This document shows, in pieces, positions 17,329 through 25,814 of a stretch of DNA of 64,000 bases (positions are counted from its first letter, which is position 1; each line of letters starts with the position of its first letter). Made by a program: the position numbers and the translations under genes. The stretch is taken from assembly GCA_002706335.1 (NCBI GenBank), contig PAKZ01000044.1, forward strand, positions 124,001 to 188,000, written 5' to 3'. This DNA comes from Ahrensia sp. Its GTDB lineage: Bacteria; Pseudomonadota; Alphaproteobacteria; Rhizobiales; Rhizobiaceae. Under the pieces are notes generated by a model. It worked only from the letters and a program-made list of their open reading frames with translations. It ran no database searches and was not told the DNA's origin.

Positions 17329-17652
17329 ATGATCATTGCGACGACGAACACGATCGAGGGACACCGGGTCGTGGATTACAGGGGTGTGGTCACGGGCGAG
17401 GCTATCCTCGGCGCCAACATCTTCCGCGACTTCTTCGCCGGGATCCGCGACATTGTCGGCGGGCGGTCGGGCGCCTACGAGAAATCGCTGCGCGAAGCGC
17501 GGAGCATCGCACTTGCGGAAATGGAAGACGAGGCGCGGCGCCTCGGCGGCAATGCCGTCATCGGCGTCGACCTCGATTATGAGAACATTGCGGCCGGCAG
17601 CGGCTCGATGCTGATGGTATCGGCATCGGGCACGGCGGTCGTCATCGAGTAG
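17329..17652 (+). CDS. YbjQ-family protein between gltB and gltD
   Basis: A 107-residue YbjQ/UPF0145 protein, a pentameric fold once proposed to bind heavy metals; the function is unknown. The family signature is complete: [31 protein letters not shown] at the start (read as successive strands), [24 protein letters not shown] in the helix, and [11 protein letters not shown] and GTAVVIE at the end. It begins four bases after gltB and ends 14 bases before gltD, so it is certainly part of the glutamate synthase operon. This placement is unusual, since gltB and gltD are commonly adjacent. Confidence 0.9.
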   Translation: MIIATTNTIEGHRVVDYRGVVTGEAILGANIFRDFFAGIRDIVGGRSGAYEKSLREARSIALAEMEDEARRLGGNAVIGVDLDYENIAAGSGSMLMVSASGTAVVIE

Positions 17653-17666
17653 TTTCAGGATCAGTC

Positions 17667-19121
17667 ATGGGCAAGGTTACGGGTTTTCTCGAGATCGACC
17701 GGCATACGCCGAAATACCAGCCGGCGTCGGACCGCATCCGCCATTTCAAGGAATTCACGCTTCCGCTTGAAGACGGCGAAGTCGTCAAGCAGGCGGCGCG
17801 CTGCATGGATTGCGGTATTCCGTTCTGTCACGGGCCGACGGGCTGTCCGGTGAACAACCAGATCCCGGACTGGAACGACCTGATCTATAATGGCGATTGG
17901 GAATCGGCGATCCGCAATCTGCATTCGACCAATAATTTTCCGGAAATCACCGGCCGTATCTGCCCGGCGCCGTGCGAGGAAGCTTGCACGCTGAATCTGG
18001 AAGATATCCCGGTCGCCATCAAGACGGTGGAACAGGCGATCGCCGACAAGGCCTATGCGAGCGGCTTCGTGACGCCGCAGCCGCCGGTCTCCAAGACCGG
18101 CAAGAAGGTCGCTGTCATCGGCTCCGGCCCGGCCGGCATGGCTGCCGCCCAGCAGCTCGGCCGCGCCGGCCATAAGGTCGACGTTTTCGAGCGCGAGAGC
18201 CGCATCGGCGGGCTGATGCGCTACGGCATTCCCGACTTCAAGATGGAAAAGCACTATATCGACGCGCGCGCCAAGCAGATGGAGGGTGAGGGTGTCACTT
18301 TCCACACGGGCGTCAATATCGGTGTCGACAAGCCCGTCTCGGAACTCTTCGCGGAGTTCGATGCGGTGCTCTATTGCGGCGGTTCAGAGAAGCCGCGCGA
18401 TGCCGATATTCCCGGTGAGGATCTCGGCGGCGTGCATCCCGCGATGAACTTCCTCGTGCAGCAGAACAAACGCGTCGCCGGCGAGAACATCGCTTCCGTC
18501 GCGTGGAATTCGGAACCGATCCTGGCGGGCGGCAAGCATGTCGTGGTGGTCGGCGGTGGCGACACCGCATCCGACTGCGTGGGCACGGCGTTTCGGCAGG
18601 GCGCGGTGCGGGTTACCCAGCTCGACATCCGGCCTCAGCCCCCCGAGAAGGAAGACAAGCTTTCGGTCTGGCCTTACTGGGCGACCAAGATGCGCACTTC
18701 CTCTTCGCAGGCGGAAGGCGCAGAGCGCGAATTCCAGGTGGCGACGCTCGAGTTCATCGGTGAGAACGGCATGCTGACGCATGTGAAATGCTGCGAGGTG
18801 GACGAAGCAAGAAAGCCGATCGCCGGCAGCGAATTCTTCATCCGCGCGGACCTCGCCTTCATCGCAATCGGTTTTTCCGGACCAGCCGAAGCGGGTGTAA
18901 TCGACGAGTTGGGCGGCAGCCTGAAGATCGATGTCGACCGTCGCGGCGGAACCTCGGTCCATGCTGACGATCTCGACTACAGGTCGACCGTGGACAAATT
19001 CTTCGCGGCCGGTGACGCCAGGCGCGGCCAGTCTTTGGTGGTCTGGGCAATCCGCGAGGGCCGACAGGCGGCGCGCTCCATCGACGAATTCCTGATGGGC
19101 GAGACGACGCTTCCGCGATAA
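17667..19121 (+). CDS. gltD: glutamate synthase [NADPH], small (beta) subunit
   Basis: The 484-residue flavoprotein passes electrons from NADPH through FAD and 4Fe-4S clusters to GltB. The N-terminal ferredoxin-like region has the cluster cysteines [16 protein letters not shown] (about residues 48-63) and CPAPCEEAC. The FAD loop is [15 protein letters not shown], the NADPH loop is [12 protein letters not shown], and the second FAD contact is [18 protein letters not shown]. Length is typical. Third gene of gltB-ybjQ-gltD. Confidence 0.98.
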   Translation: MGKVTGFLEIDRHTPKYQPASDRIRHFKEFTLPLEDGEVVKQAARCMDCGIPFCHGPTGCPVNNQIPDWNDLIYNGDWESAIRNLHSTNNFPEITGRICPAPCEEACTLNLEDIPVAIKTVEQAIADKAYASGFVTPQPPVSKTGKKVAVIGSGPAGMAAAQQLGRAGHKVDVFERESRIGGLMRYGIPDFKMEKHYIDARAKQMEGEGVTFHTGVNIGVDKPVSELFAEFDAVLYCGGSEKPRDADIPGEDLGGVHPAMNFLVQQNKRVAGENIASVAWNSEPILAGGKHVVVVGGGDTASDCVGTAFRQGAVRVTQLDIRPQPPEKEDKLSVWPYWATKMRTSSSQAEGAEREFQVATLEFIGENGMLTHVKCCEVDEARKPIAGSEFFIRADLAFIAIGFSGPAEAGVIDELGGSLKIDVDRRGGTSVHADDLDYRSTVDKFFAAGDARRGQSLVVWAIREGRQAARSIDEFLMGETTLPR

Positions 19122-19237
19122 CGCATTTCGGGGCTGCGGGGACATCATTTCGTCATCCACTTTGATCACGGTCAAGGCGAGAGGCATCTTTCGGATTCAC
19201 ATTCTCTTTATGGAATGTGAATCCGGGGGATCTCGTC

Positions 19238-19438
19238 ATGTTCGCACTATTTCTCGCAGCCTACCTTCTCACAGCGCCGACGCTGATGGGGATCATTGTC
19301 ATTGCGCTGATGACGATCGATATGATTTCGGCGCAATACATGATCTATGCCGCTGTCGGCGGCGCGGTCATCGCGCTACCAGTGGCTTGGCTGCTCGGTC
19401 GCAAGCTCGAACATATCTTCGACGGCAAACGCGCCTGA
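19238..19438 (+). CDS. small two-helix membrane protein, unknown
   Basis: A 66-residue hydrophobic protein with two likely membrane helices: FALFLAAYLLTAPTLMGIIV running into a second span, and MIYAAVGGAVIALPVAWLLG, then a charged end KLEHIFDGKRA. The ATG at 19238 has GGGGGA seven bases upstream; a GTG at 19217 in the same frame is a weaker choice. Function unknown. It lies between gltD and gapR with more than 100 bases each side, so it is probably its own unit. Confidence 0.6.
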   Translation: MFALFLAAYLLTAPTLMGIIVIALMTIDMISAQYMIYAAVGGAVIALPVAWLLGRKLEHIFDGKRA

Positions 19439-19622
19439 CGGCTTTCCCGAAGCAGTTGTGAACGGTGTCGCCGCGCGGTTGATTTTGCCGCGCGGATACG
19501 GCAACGGTTGGCCATCTTTCAGCGCATCCGGCATCCGGTCTTTCGCTCTTCGGTAAGCAGGGCAACGGGTCTGCCTGTTGGCTGCGCCAGCATAGCCAAC
19601 CACTCAACAATTCGAGGTTTTC

Positions 19623-19877
19623 ATGAGCGATCCCGCAAGCGAAGTCACTGTAGCAGCAGCCGAATTGCGGCAATTGGTCGAGCGGGTCGAGCGACTCGAA
19701 GAAGAAAAGGCCACGATCCAGAACGACATCAAGGAAGTGATGGCCGAGGCCAAGGGGCGCGGCTACGACACAAAGGCGCTGCGCGCGATCATTCGTTTGC
19801 GCAAGAAGGACCCCAACGAGATCCAGGAAGAGGAAGCGGTCCTCGACCTCTACAAGAACGCGCTTGGCATGGTCTGA
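19623..19877 (+). CDS. gapR: GapR nucleoid-associated protein (DUF2312)
   Basis: An 84-residue coiled-coil DNA-binding protein. In Caulobacter, GapR clamps over-twisted DNA ahead of replication and transcription forks and stimulates topoisomerases. The family pattern is intact: a long N-terminal helix [19 protein letters not shown], then [20 protein letters not shown] and [20 protein letters not shown], which carries the basic DNA-contacting face. Length matches the family. It ends at a strong bidirectional terminator shared with the haem island. Confidence 0.95.
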   Translation: MSDPASEVTVAAAELRQLVERVERLEEEKATIQNDIKEVMAEAKGRGYDTKALRAIIRLRKKDPNEIQEEEAVLDLYKNALGMV

Positions 19878-19900
19878 GCACAGTCATTGGTCGGAAATCG

Positions 19901-19934
19901 AAAAAGCCCGGCGGTGCGCACCGCCGGGCTTTTT
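19901..19934. terminator. bidirectional intrinsic terminator
   Basis: A perfect 34-base palindrome: arms AAAAAGCCCGGCGGTGC (19901-19917) and its complement (19918-19934), with A and T tracts at the two ends. It serves gapR from the left and the haem-receptor operon from the right. Confidence 0.92.
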
Positions 19935-19960
19935 GCTGTCGGTAACACCATCTGGTCGGA

Positions 19961-20275
19961 TCAATTGTCGACGACCGACTGGAACCCCTCGAACTGCGGA
20001 TGGCCGGCATACATGCCCTTGTTCGTTCCGGCATTCTTGTGAGCGTCGCGGAAATTCTGGGATTTCGTCCAGTCGACGAAGTTGTCATGGCTCTCCCAGA
20101 TCGTGTGCGAGGCATAGAGCGTCGTTTTCGACTCCTCGTCGAAAGAGCCTTTCAGCAGGTGGAACGACCGGAAGCCCGCCATGTCGGCGAGGCTTGAATT
20201 GCGGTTGCGCCAGACATTCTCGAACGCCTCTTCGTGACCTTCGTTGACCCGGAAACGGTTCATCGCGACATACAT
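19961..20275 (-). CDS. hmuQ: IsdG/HmuQ-type haem-degrading monooxygenase
   Basis: A 104-residue ferredoxin-like ABM-domain protein, predicted to open the haem ring and release iron in the cytoplasm. The haem-binding triad of the IsdG/MhuD family is present: Asn6 (AMNRFRV), Trp69 (FVDWTKS) and axial His79 (NFRDAHK). FHLLKGSFDEES is the central strand pair. As last gene of the leftward haem operon, 54 bases after tonB, its role fits well. HmuQ proteins of Bradyrhizobium are the nearest described relatives. AGGGAAG precedes the ATG. Confidence 0.9.
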   Translation of the reverse strand: MYVAMNRFRVNEGHEEAFENVWRNRNSSLADMAGFRSFHLLKGSFDEESKTTLYASHTIWESHDNFVDWTKSQNFRDAHKNAGTNKGMYAGHPQFEGFQSVVDN

Positions 20276-20329
20276 TTTCTAACTTCCCTTTCTTTGTTTG
20301 ATTGTTTTACCGCATCGGGGGCGGGCGCG

Positions 20330-21607
20330 TCAGCGCCTGACTTCGACGGGAATGACGAATTGCCGCTGCGCGCCCGCGGGCGGCGGCGGAAACGGCGCGG
20401 AGCGGCGGATATGATCGATCGCCGCGCTGTCGACGACGCCTGAGCCCGAGCTCGATGCGAGGCGGATGCTGGCCAGCCCGCCGCTCGACGAGATCGAGAA
20501 ACGGATCTGTGCGACGCCCCGGCCGCCGGCCCGTTTCTGGCGCGTTCGGCGGATTTTCGCATAGACCTTGCCGGGATAATTCGAGGCGCTCGCGTTGCCG
20601 GCCTTCGATGCCTTGCCGCCGCTCTGGCCGCCGCCTGTCTTGGCCTTGGAGGTCTCGCGACCTGAGATATCGCCGGCACGGGCATTGCGGTCGGCATTTC
20701 CGCGCGCGACATTGGCGACCTGCTGCTTTTTCTCAGGTTCCTTTTTCTTCGCGGGTTGCCTTTCGCGGGCCTCCGCCCGGTTGCGTTCGTCCTGCGGCTG
20801 CGGCGGACGGGCGATCGGGACCGGGATCGGGCTTTCTTCCGGTTCGGCCTCGATGGTTTCGGCGGCTTGAGCCGGCGTAAGCGCGGCGGTTTCGATGGGC
20901 TCGGCGGGTGTGGCTTCGGCCTGCTGCTCGGCGGGCGCGATTTCGGACACGACAGCGGCTGAATCGGCTTGAGGTGCATGCGCAGGCGGCGTGGTGGTCG
21001 CTTGCTGCGTCTCCGGCTCGGCAGCCATGTCCGTGCTTTCACTGATCGTTGCGGCCGAGGCGGCGGTCTGCGGCAGCGTTGGTGCGGTCTCGGACGCCGT
21101 GGATTGGGGGATGGAGACGGATTGCGGCGTCGCGGGCGGTGTTTCAGCGCGTGCTTCCGGCACCTTGCCCGGCGACACTTGTGACGGTTTCGCCTGCGAA
21201 ACCTCGGTGGGCCGTGCCGGCGATTCCGCCGGGCGTTGCGAAGGTGTTGGCGTCACGTCGGCACGGGCGATCTCGACCGGTTTCGATGCCTTCGGCGCAT
21301 CGACGGGCTTGGCGGCAGTCGCCTTCTCCGGTTGGGCTTTGGCGCTTCTGTCCGGTTTCACCGGCTTTGCAAGCGGTTCGGTGACCGGCTCCGCGGTTTC
21401 GGTGGGCATCACTTCGGCCGGCTGGGCGGCGCTGCTCCCCGCAAGCAGGTCCTCGAAGGAAGAGCCGAGCGCGGCGATCTCCGCGGTGGCACCGCCCTCG
21501 ATTTCGACCTTCGGCCCGGTTGGCGCCATTGCCGTCGCCGCGGCGAAATGCACGCCTAGCGAGGCGGCGATCGCGACCGAAATCCTGAGATTGCGACGCG
21601 ACGCCAT
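20330..21607 (-). CDS. tonB: TonB energy-transducing protein
   Basis: A 425-residue inner-membrane-anchored protein that couples ExbBD proton flow to the outer-membrane haem receptor. One N-terminal membrane helix (RNLRISVAIAASLGVHFAAA) carries the family S-x(3)-H pattern. A long Pro/Ala/Glu/Lys-rich periplasmic spacer of ~300 residues follows. The C-terminal TonB domain begins NYPGKVYAKIRRTRQK and has GVAQIRFSISSSGGLASIRL and SAPFPPPPAG. The spacer is longer than in E. coli TonB (239 residues in all). Its ATG overlaps the exbD1 stop by one base (TGATG). Confidence 0.93.
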   Translation of the reverse strand: MASRRNLRISVAIAASLGVHFAAATAMAPTGPKVEIEGGATAEIAALGSSFEDLLAGSSAAQPAEVMPTETAEPVTEPLAKPVKPDRSAKAQPEKATAAKPVDAPKASKPVEIARADVTPTPSQRPAESPARPTEVSQAKPSQVSPGKVPEARAETPPATPQSVSIPQSTASETAPTLPQTAASAATISESTDMAAEPETQQATTTPPAHAPQADSAAVVSEIAPAEQQAEATPAEPIETAALTPAQAAETIEAEPEESPIPVPIARPPQPQDERNRAEARERQPAKKKEPEKKQQVANVARGNADRNARAGDISGRETSKAKTGGGQSGGKASKAGNASASNYPGKVYAKIRRTRQKRAGGRGVAQIRFSISSSGGLASIRLASSSGSGVVDSAAIDHIRRSAPFPPPPAGAQRQFVIPVEVRR

Positions 21608-22008
21608 CAATCCAGCCCCCGCTCTGTCACGATGAATATTCGTTTCGCCCCATTGCGCCGGAGATCGTCGGCGATTTCCAGCAGCTTCTTTGCAGGCAGA
21701 TCCCGGTCGGGGACGAGACGCATGGCGTTGTCGGTATCGGCTTCCCCGGCATGGCTTCGGGCGACCGCTTCGGCCGGGCCGATCGGCTGGCCGCGCCACG
21801 TCGTGCTTCCGTCCGCATGGACGACCAGCGCATCCGGCGGCTCGCGGCCTTCCAACCCGGCCGTGCGGACGAGCGTCAGGTCCTTGTCGAGGGGCGGGGC
21901 GAGCGTGCCGGCGATGAGGAAGAAGATCAGCATCAGGAAGACGATGTTGATGAGTGCGATCGCCGGTTCCGGCTTTTTCGCGGGAGGGGAAATGGCCGTG
22001 AGATGCAT
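21607..22008 (-). CDS. ExbD-like protein lacking the membrane aspartate
   Basis: A 133-residue ExbD/TolR-family protein with one membrane helix (ALINIVFLMLIFFLIAGTL) and a periplasmic domain ending KLLEIADDLRRNGAKRIFIVTERG. The proton-binding Asp of ExbD helices (E. coli Asp25, in the I-D-V-M-L-V-L-L context) is Asn21 here (LINIVFLML), whereas the neighbouring ExbD keeps Asp20. Because ExbD works as a dimer inside the ExbB pentamer, this subunit may form a heterodimer with its neighbour. It lies in the leftward haem operon between the second exbD and tonB. Confidence 0.88.
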   Translation of the reverse strand: MHLTAISPPAKKPEPAIALINIVFLMLIFFLIAGTLAPPLDKDLTLVRTAGLEGREPPDALVVHADGSTTWRGQPIGPAEAVARSHAGEADTDNAMRLVPDRDLPAKKLLEIADDLRRNGAKRIFIVTERGLD

Positions 22009-22018
22009 GGCGTATCCG

Positions 22019-22396
22019 TCAGCGAATGACCGTTACCGCGATGCCCGGCATGGCGCGTAGCGCGGAATAGACATCGATGAAGCGCTGCGAGACAGTCCGG
22101 TCGTCGAGCGACACCAGGATCGTGTCGGCGCCGGTCTGCTTTTGGCGGTCGAGTGCGGCGGGCAGGCCGGCAAATGTCAGTTCCTCGCCATTGAGGACGA
22201 TCCGGTCACCCTGGAGGCGCAGATAGACCGGCATCACCGGCCCGCCCGCCATGCCGCCGCCCGAGGTCAGCTCGATCTCGCCGAACCGAGTGAAAGTCGA
22301 TGACAGCATGAATAAGAGCAGCAGCAGGAAGATGACATCGATCAGCGAGGTCATCGACAGGGCATTGCGCCGCCGCTCCGCACCGTCAAGCCGCAT
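22019..22396 (-). CDS. exbD: ExbD biopolymer transport protein
   Basis: A 125-residue ExbD with the standard helix SMTSLIDVIFLLLLLFMLSSTF, including the essential Asp20, and a periplasmic domain with VYLRLQGDRIVLNGEELT and the C-terminal strand AMPGIAVTVIR. It stands with ExbB in the proton-driven motor for TonB. The start at 22396 gives MRLDGAERRRNALSMTSLID, the typical Arg-rich cytoplasmic end; it overlaps exbB by 11 bases. An ATG at 22480 would add 28 residues without homology. Confidence 0.93.
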   Translation of the reverse strand: MRLDGAERRRNALSMTSLIDVIFLLLLLFMLSSTFTRFGEIELTSGGGMAGGPVMPVYLRLQGDRIVLNGEELTFAGLPAALDRQKQTGADTILVSLDDRTVSQRFIDVYSALRAMPGIAVTVIR

Positions 22397-23102
22397 GGAC
22401 CTGCTTTCCCTGGTGTTCTTGCCTCGACGCTCCGCCCGGCGCCTGTCCGGACCGGACGAGCGGTGCGGGATTGAGGACAACGGTCAGGGCGCGTTCGAGC
22501 AATTCGCTTTCGCGCGCGACGCGGCTTTCGAACCATGTCAGGAGCAGCGAGGTCGGCATGGCGACCGCAAGGCCGACGGCCGTGGTCAGCAACGCCACCC
22601 AAATGCCGCCGGCGAGCAGGGACGGGTCGACGCTGTTGCCGGCTTCCTGCAGCTTCTGGAAAGCCTGGATCATGCCGAGAACAGTACCGAAGAGCCCGAT
22701 CAGCGGGGAGATTTGAGCGATGGCGTCGAGGGCGCGAAAGCCGGAGCGCAGCTTCGCCAGATAGGCGGTCGCGTCGACCCGCAGTCGTTCGGAAATGGCG
22801 TCGCTATCGCGCGGCGACGCGTTGATGACAGTGGCCATGGCCTGCCAGACAATGCGTGCTGCACCATTGCGCCGCTCGGCCAGATCGTTGAGCGCGACAC
22901 GCTGCCGGCCGGCGGTCCAATGGGCGAGCGCCTTTTCGATAGTGCGGTGGCGGCCGACTCGCGCGACGAGAAGCTGCCAGATCTTCAGGATCACCAGAGT
23001 CAGCGAGGTGACTGACACCACGAGGAGGATAGTGACGACCGGTCCGCCAAGCGTCAGGAAGTCGAGAATGCGCCGAAGTGTATCTTCGATCATAAAAGTC
23101 AT
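22386..23102 (-). CDS. exbB: ExbB (MotA/TolQ/ExbB proton channel)
   Basis: A 238-residue inner-membrane channel subunit. It has an N-terminal helix (GGPVVTILLVVSVTSLTLVIL), a cytoplasmic loop and two C-terminal helices: the block ISPLIGLFGTVLGMIQAFQ and GGIWVALLTTAVGLAVAMPTSL carry the family motifs GLLGTVxGM and ALxTTAxGL. The start at 23102 overlaps the stop of the upstream gene as ATGA, so translation is coupled. An ATG at 23225 gives only an Arg-rich non-homologous extension. Confidence 0.93.
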   Translation of the reverse strand: MTFMIEDTLRRILDFLTLGGPVVTILLVVSVTSLTLVILKIWQLLVARVGRHRTIEKALAHWTAGRQRVALNDLAERRNGAARIVWQAMATVINASPRDSDAISERLRVDATAYLAKLRSGFRALDAIAQISPLIGLFGTVLGMIQAFQKLQEAGNSVDPSLLAGGIWVALLTTAVGLAVAMPTSLLLTWFESRVARESELLERALTVVLNPAPLVRSGQAPGGASRQEHQGKQVHAA

Positions 23103-23560
23103 CCGGCGATCTCCGCCTTCGTACGGCTCGCAAGGGTCAGCCTGTCGATACATTCCGGTCCGGCGAGGCCTTCGCCGTCGCAGGCGGCGACGCCGTTGAT
23201 CAGGATGCGACCGATGGAATCGCATCGGGTGTTGTCCAGGTCGAATTGGCGCACTCGTGTGCGGCCCTCGGGCAGCGATTGAAAGTCGAACAGCGTCAGC
23301 CGGTCGACGATCCCGTCCGTGTTTATCAGCACGGTTTCAAAGGACAGCGCCGAGAGGTCGGCGCCCAGCCGATTTTCGGCGAGGAAGACAATGCGGCACG
23401 CATCGTTCTGCTGTTGCAATGCATTGAGTTCGAGGGAAAGTGACGGGGCCGGCGCTTCGTCCTGCGCGTAGGCCGGTCCCGCCGCCAGGGCAAGGACGCA
23501 CGACAGGGTTCTCGCGGCCCTGATAATCCTGTCGTGGGAGTGTCGTCCTGCCTGTTCCAT
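23099..23560 (-). CDS. exported protein of unknown function in the TonB/haem operon
   Basis: A 153-residue protein with a signal peptide (basic IIRAARTLSCVLALAAG then AYAQ, cleavage near residue 32). The mature part begins with an acidic/Pro segment and has LELNALQQQNDACRIVFLAENRLG, SFETVLINTDGIVDRLTLFDFQ, a short QFDLDNTRCDSIGRILIN and a C-terminal AACDG...PECIDRL. Four mature Cys could form two disulphides. No family was recognised. It follows the receptor gene by 8 bases and overlaps exbB by 4, so it is tightly bound to haem uptake; a periplasmic partner of the receptor, ExbD or TonB is a reasonable guess. Confidence 0.75.
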   Translation of the reverse strand: MEQAGRHSHDRIIRAARTLSCVLALAAGPAYAQDEAPAPSLSLELNALQQQNDACRIVFLAENRLGADLSALSFETVLINTDGIVDRLTLFDFQSLPEGRTRVRQFDLDNTRCDSIGRILINGVAACDGEGLAGPECIDRLTLASRTKAEIAG

Positions 23561-23568
23561 GATTTTCC

Positions 23569-25656
23569 TCAGAAGTTGAACGTTTTCGCCACGGAGACCT
23601 TGAACGTGCGGCCTTTCGACGGGCCGGAGGTGATCAGGTACTCCTGGTATTCCTTGTCGAAGAGGTTATCGACGCGCCCGATCACTTCGAAGCCGGCCAA
23701 CGCGCCGTCCTCGGGCTTCCAGGACGCGAAGATGTCGTGAACGTTGAACGGGTCCGACGGGGGCGTGGCGCCAGACGCCGTGGAGACGCGTGTCTGTGCA
23801 GCGACGAAGCGGGCATCCCAGCCGAACCGCAGATAATGATCCGGGATCTTTCCGCCGATGGTCAAAGCGATTTCGTCGGGAGCAATATTGTTCAAGGGCT
23901 CGCCGGAATCGGCGTCCTCGCCGCGGATGACGGAAGCGGCGAGGCCGGCAAAGGCGTATTCCACCTCATAGGAGCCTTCCAATTCGACGCCCCAAAGATT
24001 GGCGGACGCCACGTTCTCGAAATCGCCACCTGCGTTGCGCACGATGAGATCCGTGACGTGGTTGCGGAACGCGGTGACCTTGTAGGCCAGCGCGTCATTG
24101 CCGGTGAGTACATCCTGAAGATCCTGCCCGAAGCCGATTTCGACAGAGTGGGCGCGTTCCTTTTTCAGGTGGTTCTGGATCAGGTCGCCGCGATAATCGA
24201 ATTCCTCGTCGCCCGACGGAAGACGCTCGGTATAGGCGTAGGATCCGAAAACAGAGAGGCTGTCTGTCAGATCGTAGAGCGCGGCGATCTTCGGCGCGTA
24301 GGCGACACCCGATGTTGCTTCGAATTCGGGATGCGCTTCTGCCAGAGTTCCCGACGGCGTCAGTGTCGACCAGTCGATGCGCATGCCCGAGATCAGGGTC
24401 AGGCGGTCCTGCCAGACGAACTCGTTCTGTGCGTAGACGCCTCCGCCGTGCTGGTTGTATTCCGGGTGGCTGGAGGATGCCGCATTGTTGCGGCGACGTT
24501 TATGGTACTTGCCCTGAAGGCCCACCGTGAGGAAGTTCTCGAACTTCTCGCCGGTCCATTCGGCCGTGTTCTCGAGCTTGCCCTCGTAATAGGCGTAGCT
24601 CATGTCCGCGACCACGAATGCACCTTGGTCGTTGCGCTGCTTCGAATAGGAAAGCGTCGCCTTGAGATCGAGCCATGGATTGTCCGACGCCGAGTCCTCG
24701 TAGGACAGGACAGCGGTTTCGTCGAAGAACTCCCTTTCCGCCAGCCTCGGCGTATTGGTTGGGGTGGCATACGGAAAACAGGGAAATACGAAGCTTTCGC
24801 AAACCGGGCCGCCGCCGACCGAAACTGCGGAGAAGCTGTCGCCCTGGGTGCGGTTGTATGATGCGCGAAGCACCTTCTCGTGTTCTTCGTCGAGATAAAG
24901 GGTGCCCTTGATCAGGCCGGAGGGCAGTTCCGTTCCGGTGCCCAGAAGCTCATGATCGTCGCCGGTGATGATGTTCTTGAAATCGGTGTAGTTGCCAGCG
25001 GCAATGAACTCAGCGTGCTCGCCGAGACGCGATGCGAAGATCGCCGAGGCTTTGTAGCCTTCCTGATTGCTGTCGCCGTTGAATTTCAGCCGTAGCACGG
25101 CGGTCTGGCCGTCTTCGAGGAAGTCTGACGCGTCTTTCGTCGTGAAATTGATCACGCCGCCGAGTACGCCCGAGCCATAGAGCGTGCCGGCCGCCGGTCC
25201 GCGCAGGACCTCGACCCGCTTGTAGAGCTCCATATCCGAGAACAGGCCGCCCATACGGTAGGATTCGTAATATTTGGTCGCGCCGTCGACATTGACCTGG
25301 ACGCGGCCTTCCTGGCTCGATCCGACCGTTTCCGGCCCGAAGCCGCGGATGTTGAAGTTCTGGCCGAGTACGTTGGACTCGCTGCCCGCGGCATTGACGC
25401 CGGGAATCTTCGTCGTGAGCTCGGCGGCGGTATCGGGAATTTCCTGGTCGATGTCGTCCTGTTCGATAACCGTGACCGCGGTCGGCGTGTCGGTCGCTAC
25501 CTTCGGACGGCCGAAGCCGAGGATCAGGCGCTGCAGAAGCGTCGGCTGGCCAGCCGTTTCCGTCTCCTGTGCCATTGCCGGCCCCGAGGCCGCACACAAG
25601 GCGCAGACAGCGGCACTTGCCGCAAGCAAAGCAAAATTACGTCCCACCAGCCCCAT
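23569..25656 (-). CDS. hmuR: TonB-dependent haem/haemoglobin-type outer-membrane receptor
   Basis: A 695-residue receptor with a signal peptide ending AMAQ (~residue 29). The TonB-box region and plug follow: TAVTVIEQDDIDQEIPDTAAEL, NFNIRGFGPETVGSSQEGRV and VEVLRGPAAGTLYGSGVLGGVINF. A 22-strand-type barrel ends FNVHDIFASWKP and in the terminal Phe (KTFNF). The FRAP and NPNL boxes common to haem receptors are altered: the region reads TERLPSGDEEF and IQNHLKKE. Substrate haem is inferred from the linked HmuSTUV and HmuQ genes. AGGAG precedes ATG; the promoter is shared with hmuP. Confidence 0.9.
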   Translation of the reverse strand: MGLVGRNFALLAASAAVCALCAASGPAMAQETETAGQPTLLQRLILGFGRPKVATDTPTAVTVIEQDDIDQEIPDTAAELTTKIPGVNAAGSESNVLGQNFNIRGFGPETVGSSQEGRVQVNVDGATKYYESYRMGGLFSDMELYKRVEVLRGPAAGTLYGSGVLGGVINFTTKDASDFLEDGQTAVLRLKFNGDSNQEGYKASAIFASRLGEHAEFIAAGNYTDFKNIITGDDHELLGTGTELPSGLIKGTLYLDEEHEKVLRASYNRTQGDSFSAVSVGGGPVCESFVFPCFPYATPTNTPRLAEREFFDETAVLSYEDSASDNPWLDLKATLSYSKQRNDQGAFVVADMSYAYYEGKLENTAEWTGEKFENFLTVGLQGKYHKRRRNNAASSSHPEYNQHGGGVYAQNEFVWQDRLTLISGMRIDWSTLTPSGTLAEAHPEFEATSGVAYAPKIAALYDLTDSLSVFGSYAYTERLPSGDEEFDYRGDLIQNHLKKERAHSVEIGFGQDLQDVLTGNDALAYKVTAFRNHVTDLIVRNAGGDFENVASANLWGVELEGSYEVEYAFAGLAASVIRGEDADSGEPLNNIAPDEIALTIGGKIPDHYLRFGWDARFVAAQTRVSTASGATPPSDPFNVHDIFASWKPEDGALAGFEVIGRVDNLFDKEYQEYLITSGPSKGRTFKVSVAKTFNF

Positions 25657-25741
25657 TTCATTCTCCTGTTCTTATGGGAAAGCGGCTGGCTGGCGGTTGG
25701 CTTGCTGGCCTTATGTCGAGAGCGAAGAGCCTTTTATAACT

Positions 25742-25756
25742 TGACACATTCACTCA
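25742..25756. promoter_or_regulatory. iron-responsive (RirA IRO-box-like) site
   Basis: TGA (25742-25744), nine bases, TCA (25754-25756) matches the core TGA-N9-TCA of rhizobial RirA boxes. It overlaps a TTGACA -35 box at 25741-25746 and lies between hmuR and hmuP, where iron repression is expected. A three-base half-site alone is weak evidence; position adds weight. Confidence 0.45.
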
Positions 25757-25784
25757 TGTATTGCATCCGATAGAAAACATGACC

Positions 25785-25814
25785 ACGAGAGTCAAGTTTG
25801 AAAATGACTCTCGT
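25785..25814. promoter_or_regulatory. 10-bp inverted repeat in the haem divergent promoter
   Basis: ACGAGAGTCA (25785-25794) and TGACTCTCGT (25805-25814) are perfect 10-base arms around a 10-base AT-rich spacer. One helical turn of spacer fits a dimeric regulator; transcribed, it would be a hairpin in the hmuP leader. HmuP or Irr are candidate binders. Confidence 0.55.

Noticed and set aside
13389..17351. Two very long open frames on the minus strand opposite gltB (about 855 and 455 codons)
   Set aside because: They are antisense frames forced open by GC-rich codon use of gltB; their products are rich in Arg, His, Asp and Ala without domains, and gltB itself is beyond doubt.
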